Assembly (NCBI GenBank): GCA_007844125.1
Contig: CM017555.1
Coordinates: 22,651,669-22,715,668, forward strand
Direction of reading: 5' to 3'
Source: Sinonovacula constricta
Lineage: Eukaryota; Mollusca; Bivalvia; Cardiida; Solecurtidae
DNA length: 64,000 nucleotides
The notes under the pieces were generated by a model that searched no databases, was not told the origin of the DNA, and was given only the letters and a program-made list of their open reading frames with translations. A program made the translations under genes and the position numbers. Of this stretch, positions 25,463 to 39,461 are shown one piece after another (position 1 is the stretch's first letter; each line of letters opens with the position of its first letter).

Positions 25463-26339
25463 CAAAGGATATAACAAAATAAATGGCGACATGGTGCCGA
25501 CATTTTTTACATTCAGTGGTAAATCGTCACTATCATGATTATTGTACTTCCTTCGACAGTGATTATATACTAAATGTCCTTAATCGACGACAAACTTTAA
25601 AATGCATGAATAATATATATAGAATTGTCATGGAAATGTATGTTATAAACAACCAATGTGATCGAAAACAATCGCGGACCAATAAATTAATTCAAACATG
25701 AATAGTTTTACATCATAACAACATGTTCTGATGTAAATAACACAATAGAAAACCTAATTAGTTTAAACGCATTCTTTATATCTGTCGCCGTAGATACCCA
25801 TGTTAAGAAGTGCGAACCAGACGCAGTGATCTTATCGCAACATAAAACAAACAAATAAATTTTGCCGTTGCCAAGTTTATACTATAACAAGTAGAAAACG
25901 CATAAGGTGCGATCCCATGATACAAATGATACAATGTGACAGATAGATTAAAAATACAACATAGGTTTACGGTAAGGAGAGGGGCATTAGGAAACTGAAG
26001 ACGATAAACAGCCTAATCATTAATGTCTTGCTTTGGCGTCGTGTGTGGCGCCATTACATGTGGCAGGCGATTACTGATTTAAAAGCCTTGTGTTCAGGTT
26101 TGTTAGTATAAATGTTGTAAAAATTCAAAAAATGAGTTCAAGTTTTATTCCGAGTTTTTTCTTTAAAACATTAGTAGTTGTATTATTAGTAAACATCAAA
26201 GAATAAGGAGTCCAAAATAAAATGTATTTACTTATATGTTTTGGTAAGCAAGTTTTAACTTTCATTAAACTAATTTATATGCATGGTTTATGCAGTAAGT
26301 TTTTTCCCGTTTAATTTACCATACATTTTATTGAAAAGC
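25463..26339. other. Non-coding stretch between mobile-element relics
   Basis: No domain is recognised. No terminal inverted repeats of the mariner relic were found here by eye. Confidence 0.45.
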
Positions 26340-26455
26340 TAAACTTGTTGACGGGGTATTTTTTTACACTGTTTGTTTGATCGAAAACCTTCAGGAAGTG
26401 CGGCGTTGGAGCGCTCCACAAACCATGTTTAAGCACCCCAGCTTGTTCATAATCT
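26340..26455 (+). repeat. Family 1 hairpin repeat, 5' part only
   Basis: Begins at TTGTTGACGGGGTATT, with TTTACACTGTTTGTTTGAT and GAAGTGCGGCGTTGGAGCGC, then GTTTAAGCACCCCAG, where it breaks off before the hairpin. It shares its distinctive left flank with the copy at 41327-41600, so the two form a subfamily. Confidence 0.7.
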
Positions 26456-26695
26456 TACGTTTTGCTATCATGAAATTACAAGATGATACATTAGAAAATA
26501 TACATTTTGTCAAATATGTTCGCAAACTTCTTGATTACCCCGCGTATATTGAACTTTTACCATTACAGATTCAATCTGACGCTTTTCGTCGGAATTACTT
26601 TACATTTAGCTAACGTTATATTACGTGTATATTCATCTTAGATACTTCTTTAGTCTCAACCAACATCTGAATGACACAACCTGAGCTCAAACTCA

Positions 26696-26766
26696 AGACG
26701 GTAACATTTTCTTTAAAAAGATAAGAAGTAATTACCAATATAATTATTAAGAAAATGTTACCGTCT
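26696..26766. repeat. Perfect 18-bp inverted repeat with 35-nt loop
   Basis: AGACGGTAACATTTTCTT at 26696-26713 and its exact reverse complement at 26749-26766 flank 35 nt of AT-rich loop. An RNA copy would form a stable hairpin. It could be a tiny palindromic element remnant or a small-RNA precursor; the sequence alone does not decide. Confidence 0.85.
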
Positions 26767-27082
26767 GGAATATACTTGAAATAATCATATAATGACACGT
26801 GAAAAAAACAGACATGTAAAAGAGGTCAACCATTTCGTGTCATGTATTCATTGCTACATTAGTGCCTTTAGATTCCATAATCATATAGTTTGGCTCTGTT
26901 GATCAAATGCTCGTATGGTATGTACACGTCTCAACATTTCGAACGATTGAACTCATGATTAATGACTAAAATATTCGGTTACGTCATTCGATTTTTATTT
27001 GCCTTAATAATACATCTTATTTAAATTTTAGAATGGGAAACCAATTGTCTACGTAGATCGATTACAATTTATATGTTTTGTG

Positions 27083-27261
<179 letters not shown>

Positions 27262-29204
27262 AACGTTCCTATAGTTCTGCAGTATCACTTGTATAAAATG
27301 TGCTATGAATAGTTGCCGAAGCAAAACTCAATTATCAATAAATTTTAAATAATATAGGTAACAGATGCACATATTCCAGAACATGCATTGTTACAATTGA
27401 ATCATCCGTTCTTTTGTCGAGTAAAAGATGATAAGAATTCTTCTGACCAGAATTTATTTTACATGCATAGATATTTGTCCCAAAAGATGTGCCCTATTTC
27501 TTAAATACCCCGCGCTGTAAGTAATTTCATTACAGACAAAAAAGACACAAGAAACATGTGAAGAATATGTATGTGAGTGTTACAAAGGGGAGATAATTAT
27601 ATTAGTCATAGTCTTAAACGCGAATCTTTAGGTTAAGCTTTGGAAAGATTATGACCTTTGGAGCATAGGGTTCGCTTGGAAATGTGTATTAGAATAATAT
27701 AATGGTAAACAGAAAAAAGTATGGTTTTATAATTATTTTACCACAATAATGTTAAAGTTTATCATACAATGTGTTAATATGATGCATGTTTTTTTACAAA
27801 CTCATCATCTGTGCATTGTAAAAATAAGATGTCTTCGGAGCAGAATTATTTCACAAAGCAAGGTGTCTTATCTTGTGTCTGAACTTGGAAAAACCATAGC
27901 TTGTGTGTATTATGAATGCAGTCAATAAACGAAAATACGAAGACGGAAATAATATTTTTAATAGTGTCACAAACCGTATAGATTTATCTTAGTCAAAATA
28001 TTAACGTAGTTAGTTTAGCTATGAATAAAAATTGACCGTAAATGTATAAATTCGATAACAAATCAGGCCTGTCTGCTCTTTGCCAACTTTAAGTTTCTAT
28101 GCGTTAAGTATTTGACTTACCCTTTATATGTTATGTCTCGGTCTCAGCTTCTAATTTCAGCTTTTACATTTGACTGGTTTGTGAATGCTTTGTATTATGC
28201 CTATTCAATTTTTAATCTATGTTGCAATTTTAATAGGACTTAGGTCTTTTTCTAAGTTTCGAATAATAATTAATAAATGAATTGATTAAAGACTTACAAC
28301 TGCGATTTTCTGCCTCCTCGTCATGCCACAGCATCGGATAGAGTACCCATGGGGAAAGGGACTTCCTGTGAGAAGGTCTTCTAACCAAACTGCAGTATTC
28401 CTGTAGTTCTATCTAGACTGCGTCTCATATACGCAAAAAAAAGCTGGACCTCGCAAGAATAGCCCGATTTGTGTCACCGCGATGTATTTATCAAAATACT
28501 TATATATTATATAAGAATCGTAAGGATTTCTGGAAAAAATCAATTGTCGAAAACAGAAAAAAGTGGTATGTTAATGTCTTTATTACTGTTGATATATTGT
28601 AGATTGTTGTATAATATGTGTCCTTTACCGCAGTGGAATAGTACTTTAAGAAAATAATCAAAGAGTTCAATGTTTTAATGTGTAACTTAAAAATCATTTA
28701 TGTAGGTGTACAATGTTCGATTTTGACTGACAGTTGAAAGAAATTATCTGACATATGGTTTATGAAATCAAACATAAAGTCAGTGCATAAACTGCAAACT
28801 GCATTCGCCTATTTCTAATTGGTTCCCCTTTCAATTTTGTTAAGAGACTCCATTCAGCCAAGTTAAAGTAAATCACAATAGTAACGACATACAAAAGATA
28901 ACTTCATACTATCTTTAGGTTGTTTTAAAAGCCTTCTACAAAACTCTAGAACCTATTTTACTTACGGTGTCTTTCATCAAACACCCCTTCAAATGTTTAT
29001 TTTGACAAGGTTGCTTAATAATAAAATAACAGTTTCTTAGATAGTCAAGGAAAAGATACCGTTTGCGGCAATGTAGCGATACTGCTGGTACCTGCGGCGA
29101 TATGTCCTGTCATGTTGTGTATTGAAAATCAAGTCGATAACTGATTAAAACTTAATTATTAAATAGTTGTTTGTTGTTGTTTTTTACACAGAACAAGTTG
29201 AAAA

Positions 29205-29395
29205 GATTTGACCAGAACTACAATGACAAAAAAAGCACAGGAAAAGCGTATTCACATGCAAGCCAAATGCAAAAGTAAAAACAAATGTGTGATTAATCCT
29301 TTAAAAAAAGGAGCAAGCCCAACAGTTATCGCCTTTGAAAGGTTAGTCGGCAAAAAGGACAGACTAGGGTTAATGGAAATGTCTTATCATTAGTG
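29205..29395 (-). repeat. Family 1 hairpin repeat copy
   Basis: Contains AAAAAGCACAGGAAAAGCGT, CACATGCAAGCCAAATGC, CCAACAGTTATCGCCTTTGA, a TAGTCGG arm and GGACAGACTAGGG. It stops soon after the hairpin, whose arms are partly mutated. It lies in unit 1 of the tandem duplication with no counterpart at the same place in unit 2, so it inserted after the duplication or was lost there. Confidence 0.7.
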
Positions 29396-29881
29396 CCCTA
29401 AAACATTACAGTTCATAACTTCCCAACTCCAATTTATTTTTCTATATTTTCTTTTTGTACATGTACCTGGGTAAGGTGATTATAACAGGTTTTATAGATT
29501 GGTCATTTTTCTTGTGTTATGTAGTTATGTAGTTCCGTTGTCTACAAAATGCTGTTCAAAAACATTTATCGTTTATGAATCTTCCTTTCCATAGTATATG
29601 TTTCGTATAACTTTAAAAATGTTGTATCATCTGAACGCATTTGCATGTACTTGCTTTTAAAATGAACTATAACTTGATTAATGATTAAATTCACGTTACA
29701 ATAAATCCATTTATCATTTGTACACACAATAAAATATTTTGAAGTCTCAATAGAACCCATTAATGAATAACACATAAGACTGAATGACAAACTCGCTGAA
29801 GATAATTGAGCAGTTACAGAAACATTCCTGTTATATATATAGGACCTACCAAGGACAACTTTATTTGCATATTTGCTTAAT

Positions 29882-30067
29882 ATGACCGCGTATTTGCATT
29901 GTAAATGTTGTACGCAAACAACTAACTATGTAACAATTAAAAAGCAAATATGTTCAGACATGTGGTATTATGATTGCGCGCGTGCTCATCACATCTTAAA
30001 TGAATCACGTTTCGTTACAATTAAATCTGCTTCATGTAAAATTTGGGAATTCAACTTGCTTCCTTAA
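29882..30067 (+). other. Small ORF (61 codons) kept open in both duplication units, copy 1
   Basis: Starts MTAYLHCKCCTQ and ends NLLP, with QIC and YDCARAH in the middle. The counterpart at 39462-39641 has the same start and end and differs by a 6-nt insertion and a 12-nt deletion, both in frame. By hand count about 17 codons differ in amino acid and about 8 are silent, which is close to neutral drift. No signal peptide is evident from this ATG. Coding status is doubtful and no family is recognised. Confidence 0.25.
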
Positions 30068-32283
30068 AATTATTCATCATACATAAAAAACATTGATGTT
30101 TTTATAGAACACCCACACTTTCCTGATTTGTTACTATAGTGAATTGCACGCTCCGTATATCTATCCATTTTATTAACACATTATATATAATACGAGACTG
30201 TTTTATATTATGTAAAGTTAAGCAAAAGCGAGTAAGTCATTGCCATCGAACATTTTTGACCATGTGAAAAAGAAGCACTAAACGCATTGTCTAGATAAAA
30301 GCATATCGTGAGTGACTGCTAAATGAATGGAAAGTTGTTGGCATAAACTGTATTTTTCTTGATTCAGAATGTCAACGATGTCTTTATTTTGGTCATATGC
30401 ATCAATTGCCAAACTTTAAACAGAATTTAAACAGACGCCAGTGTAGACCAATTAAAATGAATATAGCCAATCACAGTGGATACTGTGAATAGGAGAAAAA
30501 ACAATGGCACTAGTAATAACCACTGAAGTCTAATTCGCTTTCGTGATTTCTTGATTCCACAAATCCTGGATACTCTCATTATCGTTCTTGTTAGATGCTT
30601 AGGGAAATAATTCTTGAAGATGTGAAATTTGCGACCAAGAGAATCGTTGCAAATTGAATATTTGTTTGAAGACAGCGTCTCTCATGAACAATTCAACACT
30701 AATTTATTTATTCTTTTCTGATTATATTCAAACTCTACCTAAAGTGTTTGCATTGTTGCAATCCGCAGAATTTTTATGAAAGTAACATCAGATTTAAGAT
30801 GTTTTAAGTGATGTTAAAATCTTTTGTCCATTGCGCAAATTGTTCTTGTTTTTCTTTGTGTTTTTATGTTTAATTAAACGGTCTTCATTTTTTAATAATC
30901 AAGATTTCGTTTATTTCAAATGTGTTTTCTTCGCTCATTTCAAACCATTGAAAAGGAATTTACAATAATCCTGACAAATAATTAATACACTCAGTTAAGT
31001 ATCTAGTTTAAGGATAGAAAACGGTAAAAATGGATATTAAGCATAATGTTTTACCCAACATATTCAGGTATTTCGGGACTTCTTTTACTTTTACAAATAT
31101 ACTACGATTTATGTCAATGCTCTACATTAAGGGTAAGTTCTGGTGGGTGCATCAATTGAGAAAAAAAAGATTATCTGTAGCAAAAAAGGTGTGAATGTGT
31201 GACGTTGAATTGAATGCCACTATGATGTGGCTTTAAGCACAGGAGAATTAAGTTAATATAAAGTCACTCTCAAATCTGTGGAAAACAAATCTACAGTCAA
31301 TGGTGAACAAGAGTTTCCCAAAGGAATACCCATCATTTGTCTATATAAGTTGTCAGCGTATTTTATCAAGTAGGAACCATTTAGCTTCACAAACATTCAT
31401 ACTGGTATTCATACTAGTAAAGTTAGTCTTTCATGCATCCCTTAAGGCGCTCGTCCAACCGTATTTCATTCGTTAATTTGATAATTCGAAAGTCATCTTT
31501 TGCATGCATCAATGGTCGACACCGCTAATGACTGTGGGGATTTGTCATGTTGTTGTTTTGATAATAAATGTAGAAAGCGAGCTTTCCGATTATTATGGTA
31601 GTTATGGAAATGTGTTTAGTCATTTTGTTGTTTCAAAAGGATAAGTATATAATGATATAATTCTGAAAGCCCAAGTCATTTCTATTTAAATTGGTGTTTG
31701 CTTTCTTTTTTGTTTGTTGATCTAATAATTTCCATTTCAACTCCTGAAGTCATTTTTCGACATTTTTAGCAGAAAGATTGTGGTTATGATTTTCTTGCTA
31801 ACATCTGTTTACTAACCCTTTTATAAATATCTTGTATTGCAACTGGCTTAAAGCATTTGAAATTGCAATTAATATATAGGTTCTATATATAAATTAGTTT
31901 TAATATTTATTTTAATTGACATATTTCATTTAAATCTTTTTTCTGAGTTTTCTTATTTACTTATAAAATGTTATATATTTTAAGGTTGATTATCAGTGTA
32001 TATAGGTAGCCATTTGATGGCACTGAAGTGGTCCTTATATGTATTTTGTATTTTTCGTTGATGAGCATTGGACTTCAGTTCCTTAATTTCACCTACACAT
32101 CAACACGATGCTACATTTCCGCTTCTTCTCTGGTTATTTTTTCTGGATTTAAAAATTTACTTTCATTTAAACCAAGAATTATGTGAAGTGCTTCTAACAG
32201 GAATTTCTCTCTTCTACCATGTGGACATTATTAAATGCGTCCCTTCTTTCTTTTACTGACGTCATAACTTATCTAAGTAAAGG

Positions 32284-32353
32284 TCAGCGCTTGGAAAACT
32301 TACATAGATTATTTATTTATATAGATATCTTTTCATTGCTTGCATTTGAGAAA
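32284..32353 (+). repeat. Family 1 repeat, left-end fragment
   Basis: CAGCGCTTGG at 32285 and TTTTCATTGCTTGCATTTGA at 32330 are the left-end blocks of family 1 as in 46458-46520. The copy then breaks directly into a TAGG microsatellite. Confidence 0.6.
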
Positions 32354-32470
32354 TAGGTAGGTAGGTAGGTAGGTAGGTAGGTAGGTAGGTAGGTAGATAT
32401 GTAGGTAGGTAGGTAGGTAGGTAGGTAGGTAGGTAGGTAGGTAGTTAGGTAGGTAGGTAGGTAGGTAGGT
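32354..32470. repeat. (TAGG)n tetranucleotide microsatellite
   Basis: About 29 units of TAGG with two imperfect units (GATATG near 32396 and GTTAGG near 32444). The minus strand reads a spurious Leu-Pro-Thr-Tyr repeat. Confidence 0.95.
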
Positions 32471-32706
32471 GCGCGCGCGCATGTGTTTGTGTGTGTTTGT
32501 GGTTTGTGTGCGTGTGTGCGTGCGTTTGTGCATGTGTGTGTGCGGGTGCGCGCGCGTGTGTGTGCGTACGGGTGCGTGTGTGTGTGTGTGTTTGTGGTTT
32601 TTGTGGGTGTGTGCGTGCGTTTGTGCATGTGTATATGCGGGTGCGCGCGCGCGTGTGTGTGTGCGTGCGGGTGCGTGTGTGTGTCTGTGTTTATGTGTGT
32701 GTGCTT
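32471..32706. repeat. GT/GC-rich low-complexity tract with a 95-bp tandem duplication
   Basis: Alternating purine-pyrimidine (GT, GC) sequence. TTTGTGGTTT at 32496 recurs at 32591 and TGCGTTTGTGCATG at 32521 recurs at 32616, so two units of about 95 bp lie in tandem. The Cys-Val frames across it are artefacts. Confidence 0.85.
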
Positions 32707-33897
32707 TTTATTGAATTTGTTTACAGTAAACCATTAGCGGCGTTTTATCTTTAGTTATTTATACTTACTTGCGTAATGACGATGATCTTGTTTTAGGTAA
32801 AATTCAAGCATGATTAACTCTTAAAATCTTTTGTACATGCTTTTGTACATGCTCTCTTCTTTCATCCGGTGAGGCTTCTAATAAACTTATGTATCTATAA
32901 ATAAAATCCCGAAGGAATGTTCAATTGCTCATGAAATCAACCATCAAACAGAAGATTTAAATACATACATATACATATATATTTAATAGAATGGAATAGA
33001 ATGTCAAAAGAAACTACTAAAAAATTCATACAGGCGAATATTCTAAGTACTTGATCAAAGTTAAGTTTACCTTTAAACCCCAAGAATTGCGCATGGAGAA
33101 TATAGGTTGACGAAAAACGAATGAAAGAATGTATGCAATGTATTTAATGGGGAAGATAGTGTGACAAGCAATTATAAAAATTAAAACTGTTCTGTAAGGC
33201 TTTTTTTTCAGAAAAAAGAACCAAATATTCGGTTATATAGTTATAGGTATACTATTATATAGTTTGCAACAGTAAAGTGTCGCTTGCAATTATAAATGGA
33301 AAGCAGGCATTAAAAGTCATTTTCAGCTGTTTGACAAGGACTTGCTTGAAATGGTTACTGAGTTTACGTCTACACGTGTATTACTGTTTAAACAAACTTC
33401 AATATGACCGTTTTCAAAATAAAAAAAAATAACTGCACGATGGAATATCTGTACTCTGTTTAAGATAATCATACTTAAATGTCCCATGGTTTAAAATAAT
33501 AATTACAAATTAAGAAATACAGAAAATCAATTTTATACAGAAAAATGTAGCAGACAATGAAATCGTATCATATTTATTTTTTAAACATGCTCTTTATCTT
33601 GACATTGTACGAAGTTTTGATTGACAATCCAAGTAGAAATGTGGCTACCGCTTGAACATCGATCAGACTTTCCGGTGGGAGTTATAATTATGCAAGATGT
33701 CTTTTATGTGTTGCTAAAGTTTAACGGGGTGCTTTAAAGTAACTAAAAAACCAAAGTATGTGTAACAAAAGCATCTTGTTTTGTTAATTAAATAAAAGTA
33801 TTGTATTCCGCAAATTGACCTATCTACCGCAAAACTTAAGTTAATTAATTAATTTAAGTGTATTTTCCGTGTACAACAACAATACCAAGTGATATAA

Positions 33898-33900
<3 letters not shown>

Positions 33901-33973
<73 letters not shown>
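33901..33973. repeat. (TA)n microsatellite
   Basis: Pure TA alternation of about 36 units, preceded by GATATAAAGA. It lies in unit 1 of the tandem duplication and has no equivalent tract in unit 2. Confidence 0.97.
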
Positions 33974-33976
<3 letters not shown>

Positions 33977-36900
33977 AAAATTACAGAATCAAGGGCCTCA
34001 ATACCTTTAAGGTTCTCTTTACAAAACCTTTAAAGCAATGTTTTGCTGATGGCCTCAATCAGTGATATGTTAACAACTGCATTGCTAAGGCAACTTGATC
34101 AGTTCATTGACCTTTACATGAGACTGCATCGTACGTATAGCTTTGTGATTTTGTCTGCCTAAATTATTTAGCATGCAATTACAGATAAATCCTCAACATA
34201 TTTTAATCATGTAAAATGGAAACGTTTCACAATGGCCATGTTTCTGTTATGATATGCTTTGATAATGCTACAACTATTTGAACATTTGTATCAAATTAAC
34301 GGCAAAAGTATTAGGTCATTTCTTCTAGTTTAAATTTGCTTAAAAATACTTTGAAGTGCACTACTCTAATTGGACAACCCATTTACTGTAGTTATTTAAA
34401 CGATATTTGTGCAAAAAAGTCACGCGTGTTCAAACCATGGCCTTAAGCTAGTATTTGATTTGTAAATAAACACGTTTTGTCGCCGTGCACTTAAGAAAAA
34501 GAAAAAAAGAAAAACAAAGTTCCTGATAAAATACTTTACATTAAAGAGAGACTAATTTGGTCGTGTTTTTTCCTATTCTTGTTTGATACAATGCAATCAG
34601 TACATACAAATAAGATTATGCACCAGCTACAGAACAATATACACAACTGAGACTACCGTGCCGTTAACAATATAAAACATTATCAGAATTCTCCTTTTGT
34701 TACATAGCGCCGACACAGTTCGGGTCATATTGACGACGTCCAGCTAATTATTGGTGGCGGAAGACCTTAAGCATTTCTTTGATCAGCATTATTTTACAAA
34801 GCATTCTGAATTGTATGTCCATTCAAACAACTTCAAAACCATGTGATTTGATTACAGACAAAAAAGGCGGGAAACCTGTGAGGATTATTAATAGGAGAGT
34901 CACAAAGGGGAGGTAATTACGTTAGCTTTAGCCTCAAATGTGACAGGTCATGTTATGAATGAATGCAGACTGTGAGGTAAAAGAGTTTCCTAGTCACAAT
35001 ATGTATCGATAGTAAACGAACAAAGTTAAACATAACAGATGTATTGAAGGTACGTGTATATCAAAAGCAGTTTTGAATATATCGCAAAATGTATCTCAAA
35101 ACATACAAATTTAAAAGCTTAGCTCTAAAGATTTATAGTCGGTTCAATTGCAATTTAGCTGTAAAAGGGATAATCAATACCACTTTTCTTGGCAGTCGAT
35201 GTACACCGAGATTTTATTGTCACAAACTGTCAAGAGAAGGAAAGAAGTCACAGGATCGTTGACTGTTGTTGGATTTCACTTTATTGTTACATTATAATGC
35301 AGTTGTGTGATAGATTGTTAGTTAATAGAAGCCCTTCAAAATAAAACTTTACAGGAATATTGCTAAAATGATTGAGATATTAATCAAGAAAAAACGTGTA
35401 TTTGTACCTGTACGAAAATTCTGGGATTGGGAGAGACACATAAATTTAAACTGAAATAGCAACGAGTTTATTGGTAACGGCTTACTTAAGGTTGCTTCAT
35501 ATAGTAAATTACAATAATTTAAAAGCCTTCAACAACTCAAGAGTCCATGTTGTAATGACCTGAAGACAATTTTAATAAAATGCGTATCTAAATTTGTTCA
35601 CACCTTTTATTGTTTTTATTAAACAGCCATCCTGTTTCTAGGGCGGTTCATGAATAAAGAAAAAAACATATCAGCATTGGAAAGCAACTCTGAGAACGGT
35701 AATTATCTGTCTATTCCATTAAGTGAAATGAAAATCAGGCGAAAAATACTTTTAGATTTTAGATTTTTTCATTGAATTCAAACATAACGATAAGTAAGAT
35801 AAGTAACATGTTACTACACATGGCATATTATGTATCAAATACTTGTTTTCTTGTGAAAACCCTGAGGTAATTTTCATTTTTCTCATTAAAGCGACACTAT
35901 CGGAATTTCCATTGTCTGTCAAAATCAGATTGAAGATATGACACAATAAAATGACAAGGGAAATGCACTAAAGAGGGTGATAATGAAATTAAAACTACCT
36001 GAAAATAAAGCAATATGTACATGCCAATAGATAAGGATTGGGGCTAATTCAATCTATGCATCCAACATCGAATCTGGTATTGTTTCAAAATTGTATGTTC
36101 AAAAGTCACATGTTCATCAATTTAAGTCATCAGACACATGTCAAATAAATTTCGAAATCAGAATACGACTTCAATGAAGAAATTTTAGTAAAATACAACA
36201 GGGTTGCTTTTAAGTTGCGTTTTTTATTATTTTCGCTTCTATCAGCAATGAAATCTCTGTTTTTAAACCACGAACCATTTAAAACAGTAAATGGGAATGT
36301 CTTTACACTGGATAGCAAGTTTTTAAGTGCCCAAAAATAGTATCATGAACAGAATATCAACAATGGTGTAGAGAAGGCCTAGCGTCTACACTCTTGAGTG
36401 CATAGAGTAGTTTTCGCATTCAGTTTTAATCAATGGGCTTTTCATAGCTGTCTTTGCATGCTCATTTCATATTATATTAACTCAATGTATAATAGATGAT
36501 CATATTCGCGTTGCAATAAATGTAGTTAAAGAAAGAAATATAATCATCGGTACATATAGAAAATAAATGCATTTAAAATTGGTCTATATGCAACATAATA
36601 ACATTTATGTCAAACAAATGAGAAATATCATTCAAAAACAAACGCACTTTAGCAGTTACAGAAATATACATGTGATATGTCATCTAGTACAACATCTTGC
36701 ACACATCTTTTATAAGCATGACATGTTTTCTTATTTAATGCTGTATTTCGATATAAAAATAGTCAATAGAGCAAAAGTGGGGTCTTAAAGTCCGGTTCTG
36801 TTTGGTGCACTTGTCGGACAAAATAATCAATAAGAATGAATAAAGAGGTCTTTATAACGTTTGTCATCAGTGTTATCAGATATGCATAAGCATTAAATAC

Positions 36901-39461
36901 TACTTAACGGTTAGTAAAATATTTTTGTCATTAAAGTGAGTTGATACAAATAGCAAGACATTTTTACAGAATGCATTTTATGAAATTTCATTAATTGAGG
37001 ATGGAATAATACTGTTTGCAAAAATGTCGCGAAATGCAAAATTTACATTCCAAGACTGGCTTTCTAAAGACCTATAGATTATTTTGTGTTTACATTTGCT
37101 AGGAAATTGTTCTGCATGTACCATTATAATTTCGTTTGAGTTTTACTTCCATGTAAATTACCAATGTAAATTTTAAATGAAAATGAAAAATGAAGGTTAA
37201 CATTTTCAGTGACCTATTTGCTTTCTATTTTTAAAAAGTAGTGATAGCTAATTAAGTTATTTTATAATATTATAGCATTACAATATATACAAGATGAAAC
37301 ATTATTTTAATTAAGAATTGATAAGCTCTGTTCGGTTTGGTTAATATCTTCATAGCTCCTCTGCAATGCATGTCATAACATATCTATATGAATAATCCCA
37401 GCCTCTTTATAAAAACAATTCAATTAATTAAGGTATATTGATATCTTAAAGAAATGTATGCCAGATTCAATACTTTGCAGAAGATTCCGTCGTTTCATGT
37501 ATAGAATAATTAATCAGTTATAAATGTACTATCAACGCTAGTGTTTAAATGTTAGGAAAAAGATTCTAGAAATCTTCCTAACTATAAACTGGTAGGCTAG
37601 AAATCATTTCCCTACCCCATTATGCTATGGATTTGTTTGAATTTGTCAAGTAAAACATTATCATATTGTTAGTATAGTAAATCATTTAAAGAAAAGAATG
37701 AAACTTAACAGCACGATCCTCTGAATCCTCGTGCTCTCGCTGCATCGGATAGAGTCTTCTTAGGGGTACTTCATGGGAGAAGGTCTTCTATCTAAAATTG
37801 CAGTATGTCGGTGGTTCTACTCAGACTTTGATATCTTTCTCCGCAAAGCAGCCAGACGACACAAATAATAGCCTGATTTGTTGCGCAGCGATGTATTTCT
37901 TAACAATAAAAAATTACCTGCATATTATACAATAATTGTGAGGATTTCTGGCAATATCTAACAATCGTCGTAAACAGTATAAATGAGATTCATTTAAGCG
38001 GTATTTTAATGTCTTTATTACTTAATATAGTGTATATTGTTGTATAGTAGGGTCATAAACCACAGTGGAATATAACTTTCAAAAAATAATAAAATAATTC
38101 AATGTTTTGATGTGTAACTGTAAAAATCAAGCAGCTGTGTGATGGCCAATATTGACTGACAGTTATATATTTTAAGAATGTGTCTGAAATATTGTTTATC
38201 AAATCAAACATAAAGTTATTGTATTAGCTAAAAGCAAAATCGCCATTTTCAATTATGTTTGATTTCAAGTACAAGTTTCAAGTACAGATTATGTACCCGA
38301 GGCAATGATTGTAACGGTCTGTCTAAGTTCATTTCATACTATCATTAGGCCTCCTACATATCTTGAGAACATTTTTACTTACCAGAGGACATTTTTCTTA
38401 CCGCATCTTCTAACAAGCGCCTCTTCAAAGGCTTCGTTTTACAATGTTGCTTAACAATCAGATAACAGTTCACCAATTCCGGCAATGAGTCGACATCGCC
38501 GGTAACTGCAGTACATATGTCGTATGTCAATTTTTCTAGTGTAAATCAAATGAATAATTGGTTAGAGTGTATTAATAAAATAGTTTTTTTATTTTTCTTT
38601 TGTTACCAAAACAAGTAAAAAAATACATTTACTCAGAAATGCACTGACTTATTATTTATCTGTAACTATACATACTTTTATTCTTTACATTTCATTTCTC
38701 CTTTTTCGCATTAAACAATAACTCCCCAATAAAATAGCGCACAATGGACTTTAAACCATGACGTTTTCTTTATTTGCTCATTTAAACGTGCTTAACATAC
38801 TCTTTTCTATCTCACAATGACCAGTAAAACCTTGTCTTACCGTGCCTTCTAATTTGTCATATATTCTTATTCTAATAAACGCATTGCAGTAAAGAGTGTC
38901 ACTGCTGAAGATTTTTCGTACTGGTTTTTGAAATGAAACTTATACGAAATGTCTTATCTTGAGTGATTTGAAAAATTGCACTACATATCTCTCTTTACGT
39001 TAATTTATTTTTCTACAGTTTAATTTTTTTACCCAGGTAAAGTTATCAAAATGTTTTAAAGACAGATCACTTGTGTTAATTTGTTCCACTGTGTACAATT
39101 GTCTTTACAAAAAAGAAGGATTGGATAAAGTGCATTTTATAAACATACTTTATTCTATTAGATTGTGACTCTTGCTATGATTATTCTGTTTCATATTAAT
39201 TTTAAAAGCATGTTATCTTATCTAACTTGATTTGTATGTTATTTGAAATGTATTTTGTGTTAAATAATGATTATATTCAAGTTTTAATTAAACATTTTTC
39301 ATTTGTACAATTAATGTCTTAGAGTCTCAATAAAAAAAAACATTTCATGAATAAAACATAGGACTCAATGACAAACTCGTTAAAGATAATTGAGCAGTTA
39401 CAGTCACGCTCCAGTTTTATGTTTATACGACCTTCCTATCAAGGACAGCTTTATTCTAAAT

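Larger units (their letters stand above)
28290..37480 (+). repeat. Tandem segmental duplication, unit 1 (about 9.2 kb)
   Basis: Collinear similarity to 37690-48330. Anchor pairs read by eye: CAGCATCGGATAGAG at 28330 with GCATCGGATAGAG at 37742; GATAATTGAGCAGTTACAG 29800/39384; CCTGGATAC 30565/41720; AGTTAATATAAAGTCACTCT 31251/42322; GAATACCCATCATTTGTCTA 31325/42396; GAGAGACA near 35430/45157; ATCAGAATACGACTT 36157/45940; GAAAATAAATGCAT 36559/46834; GAGTTGATACAAATA 36938/47949. Indels of up to about 1.6 kb separate the copies. No protein gene is recognised in it. Confidence 0.8.

Noticed and set aside
32317..32754. Leu-Pro-Thr-Tyr and Cys-Val rich ORFs
   Set aside because: Artefacts of (TAGG)n and the GT/GC tract.
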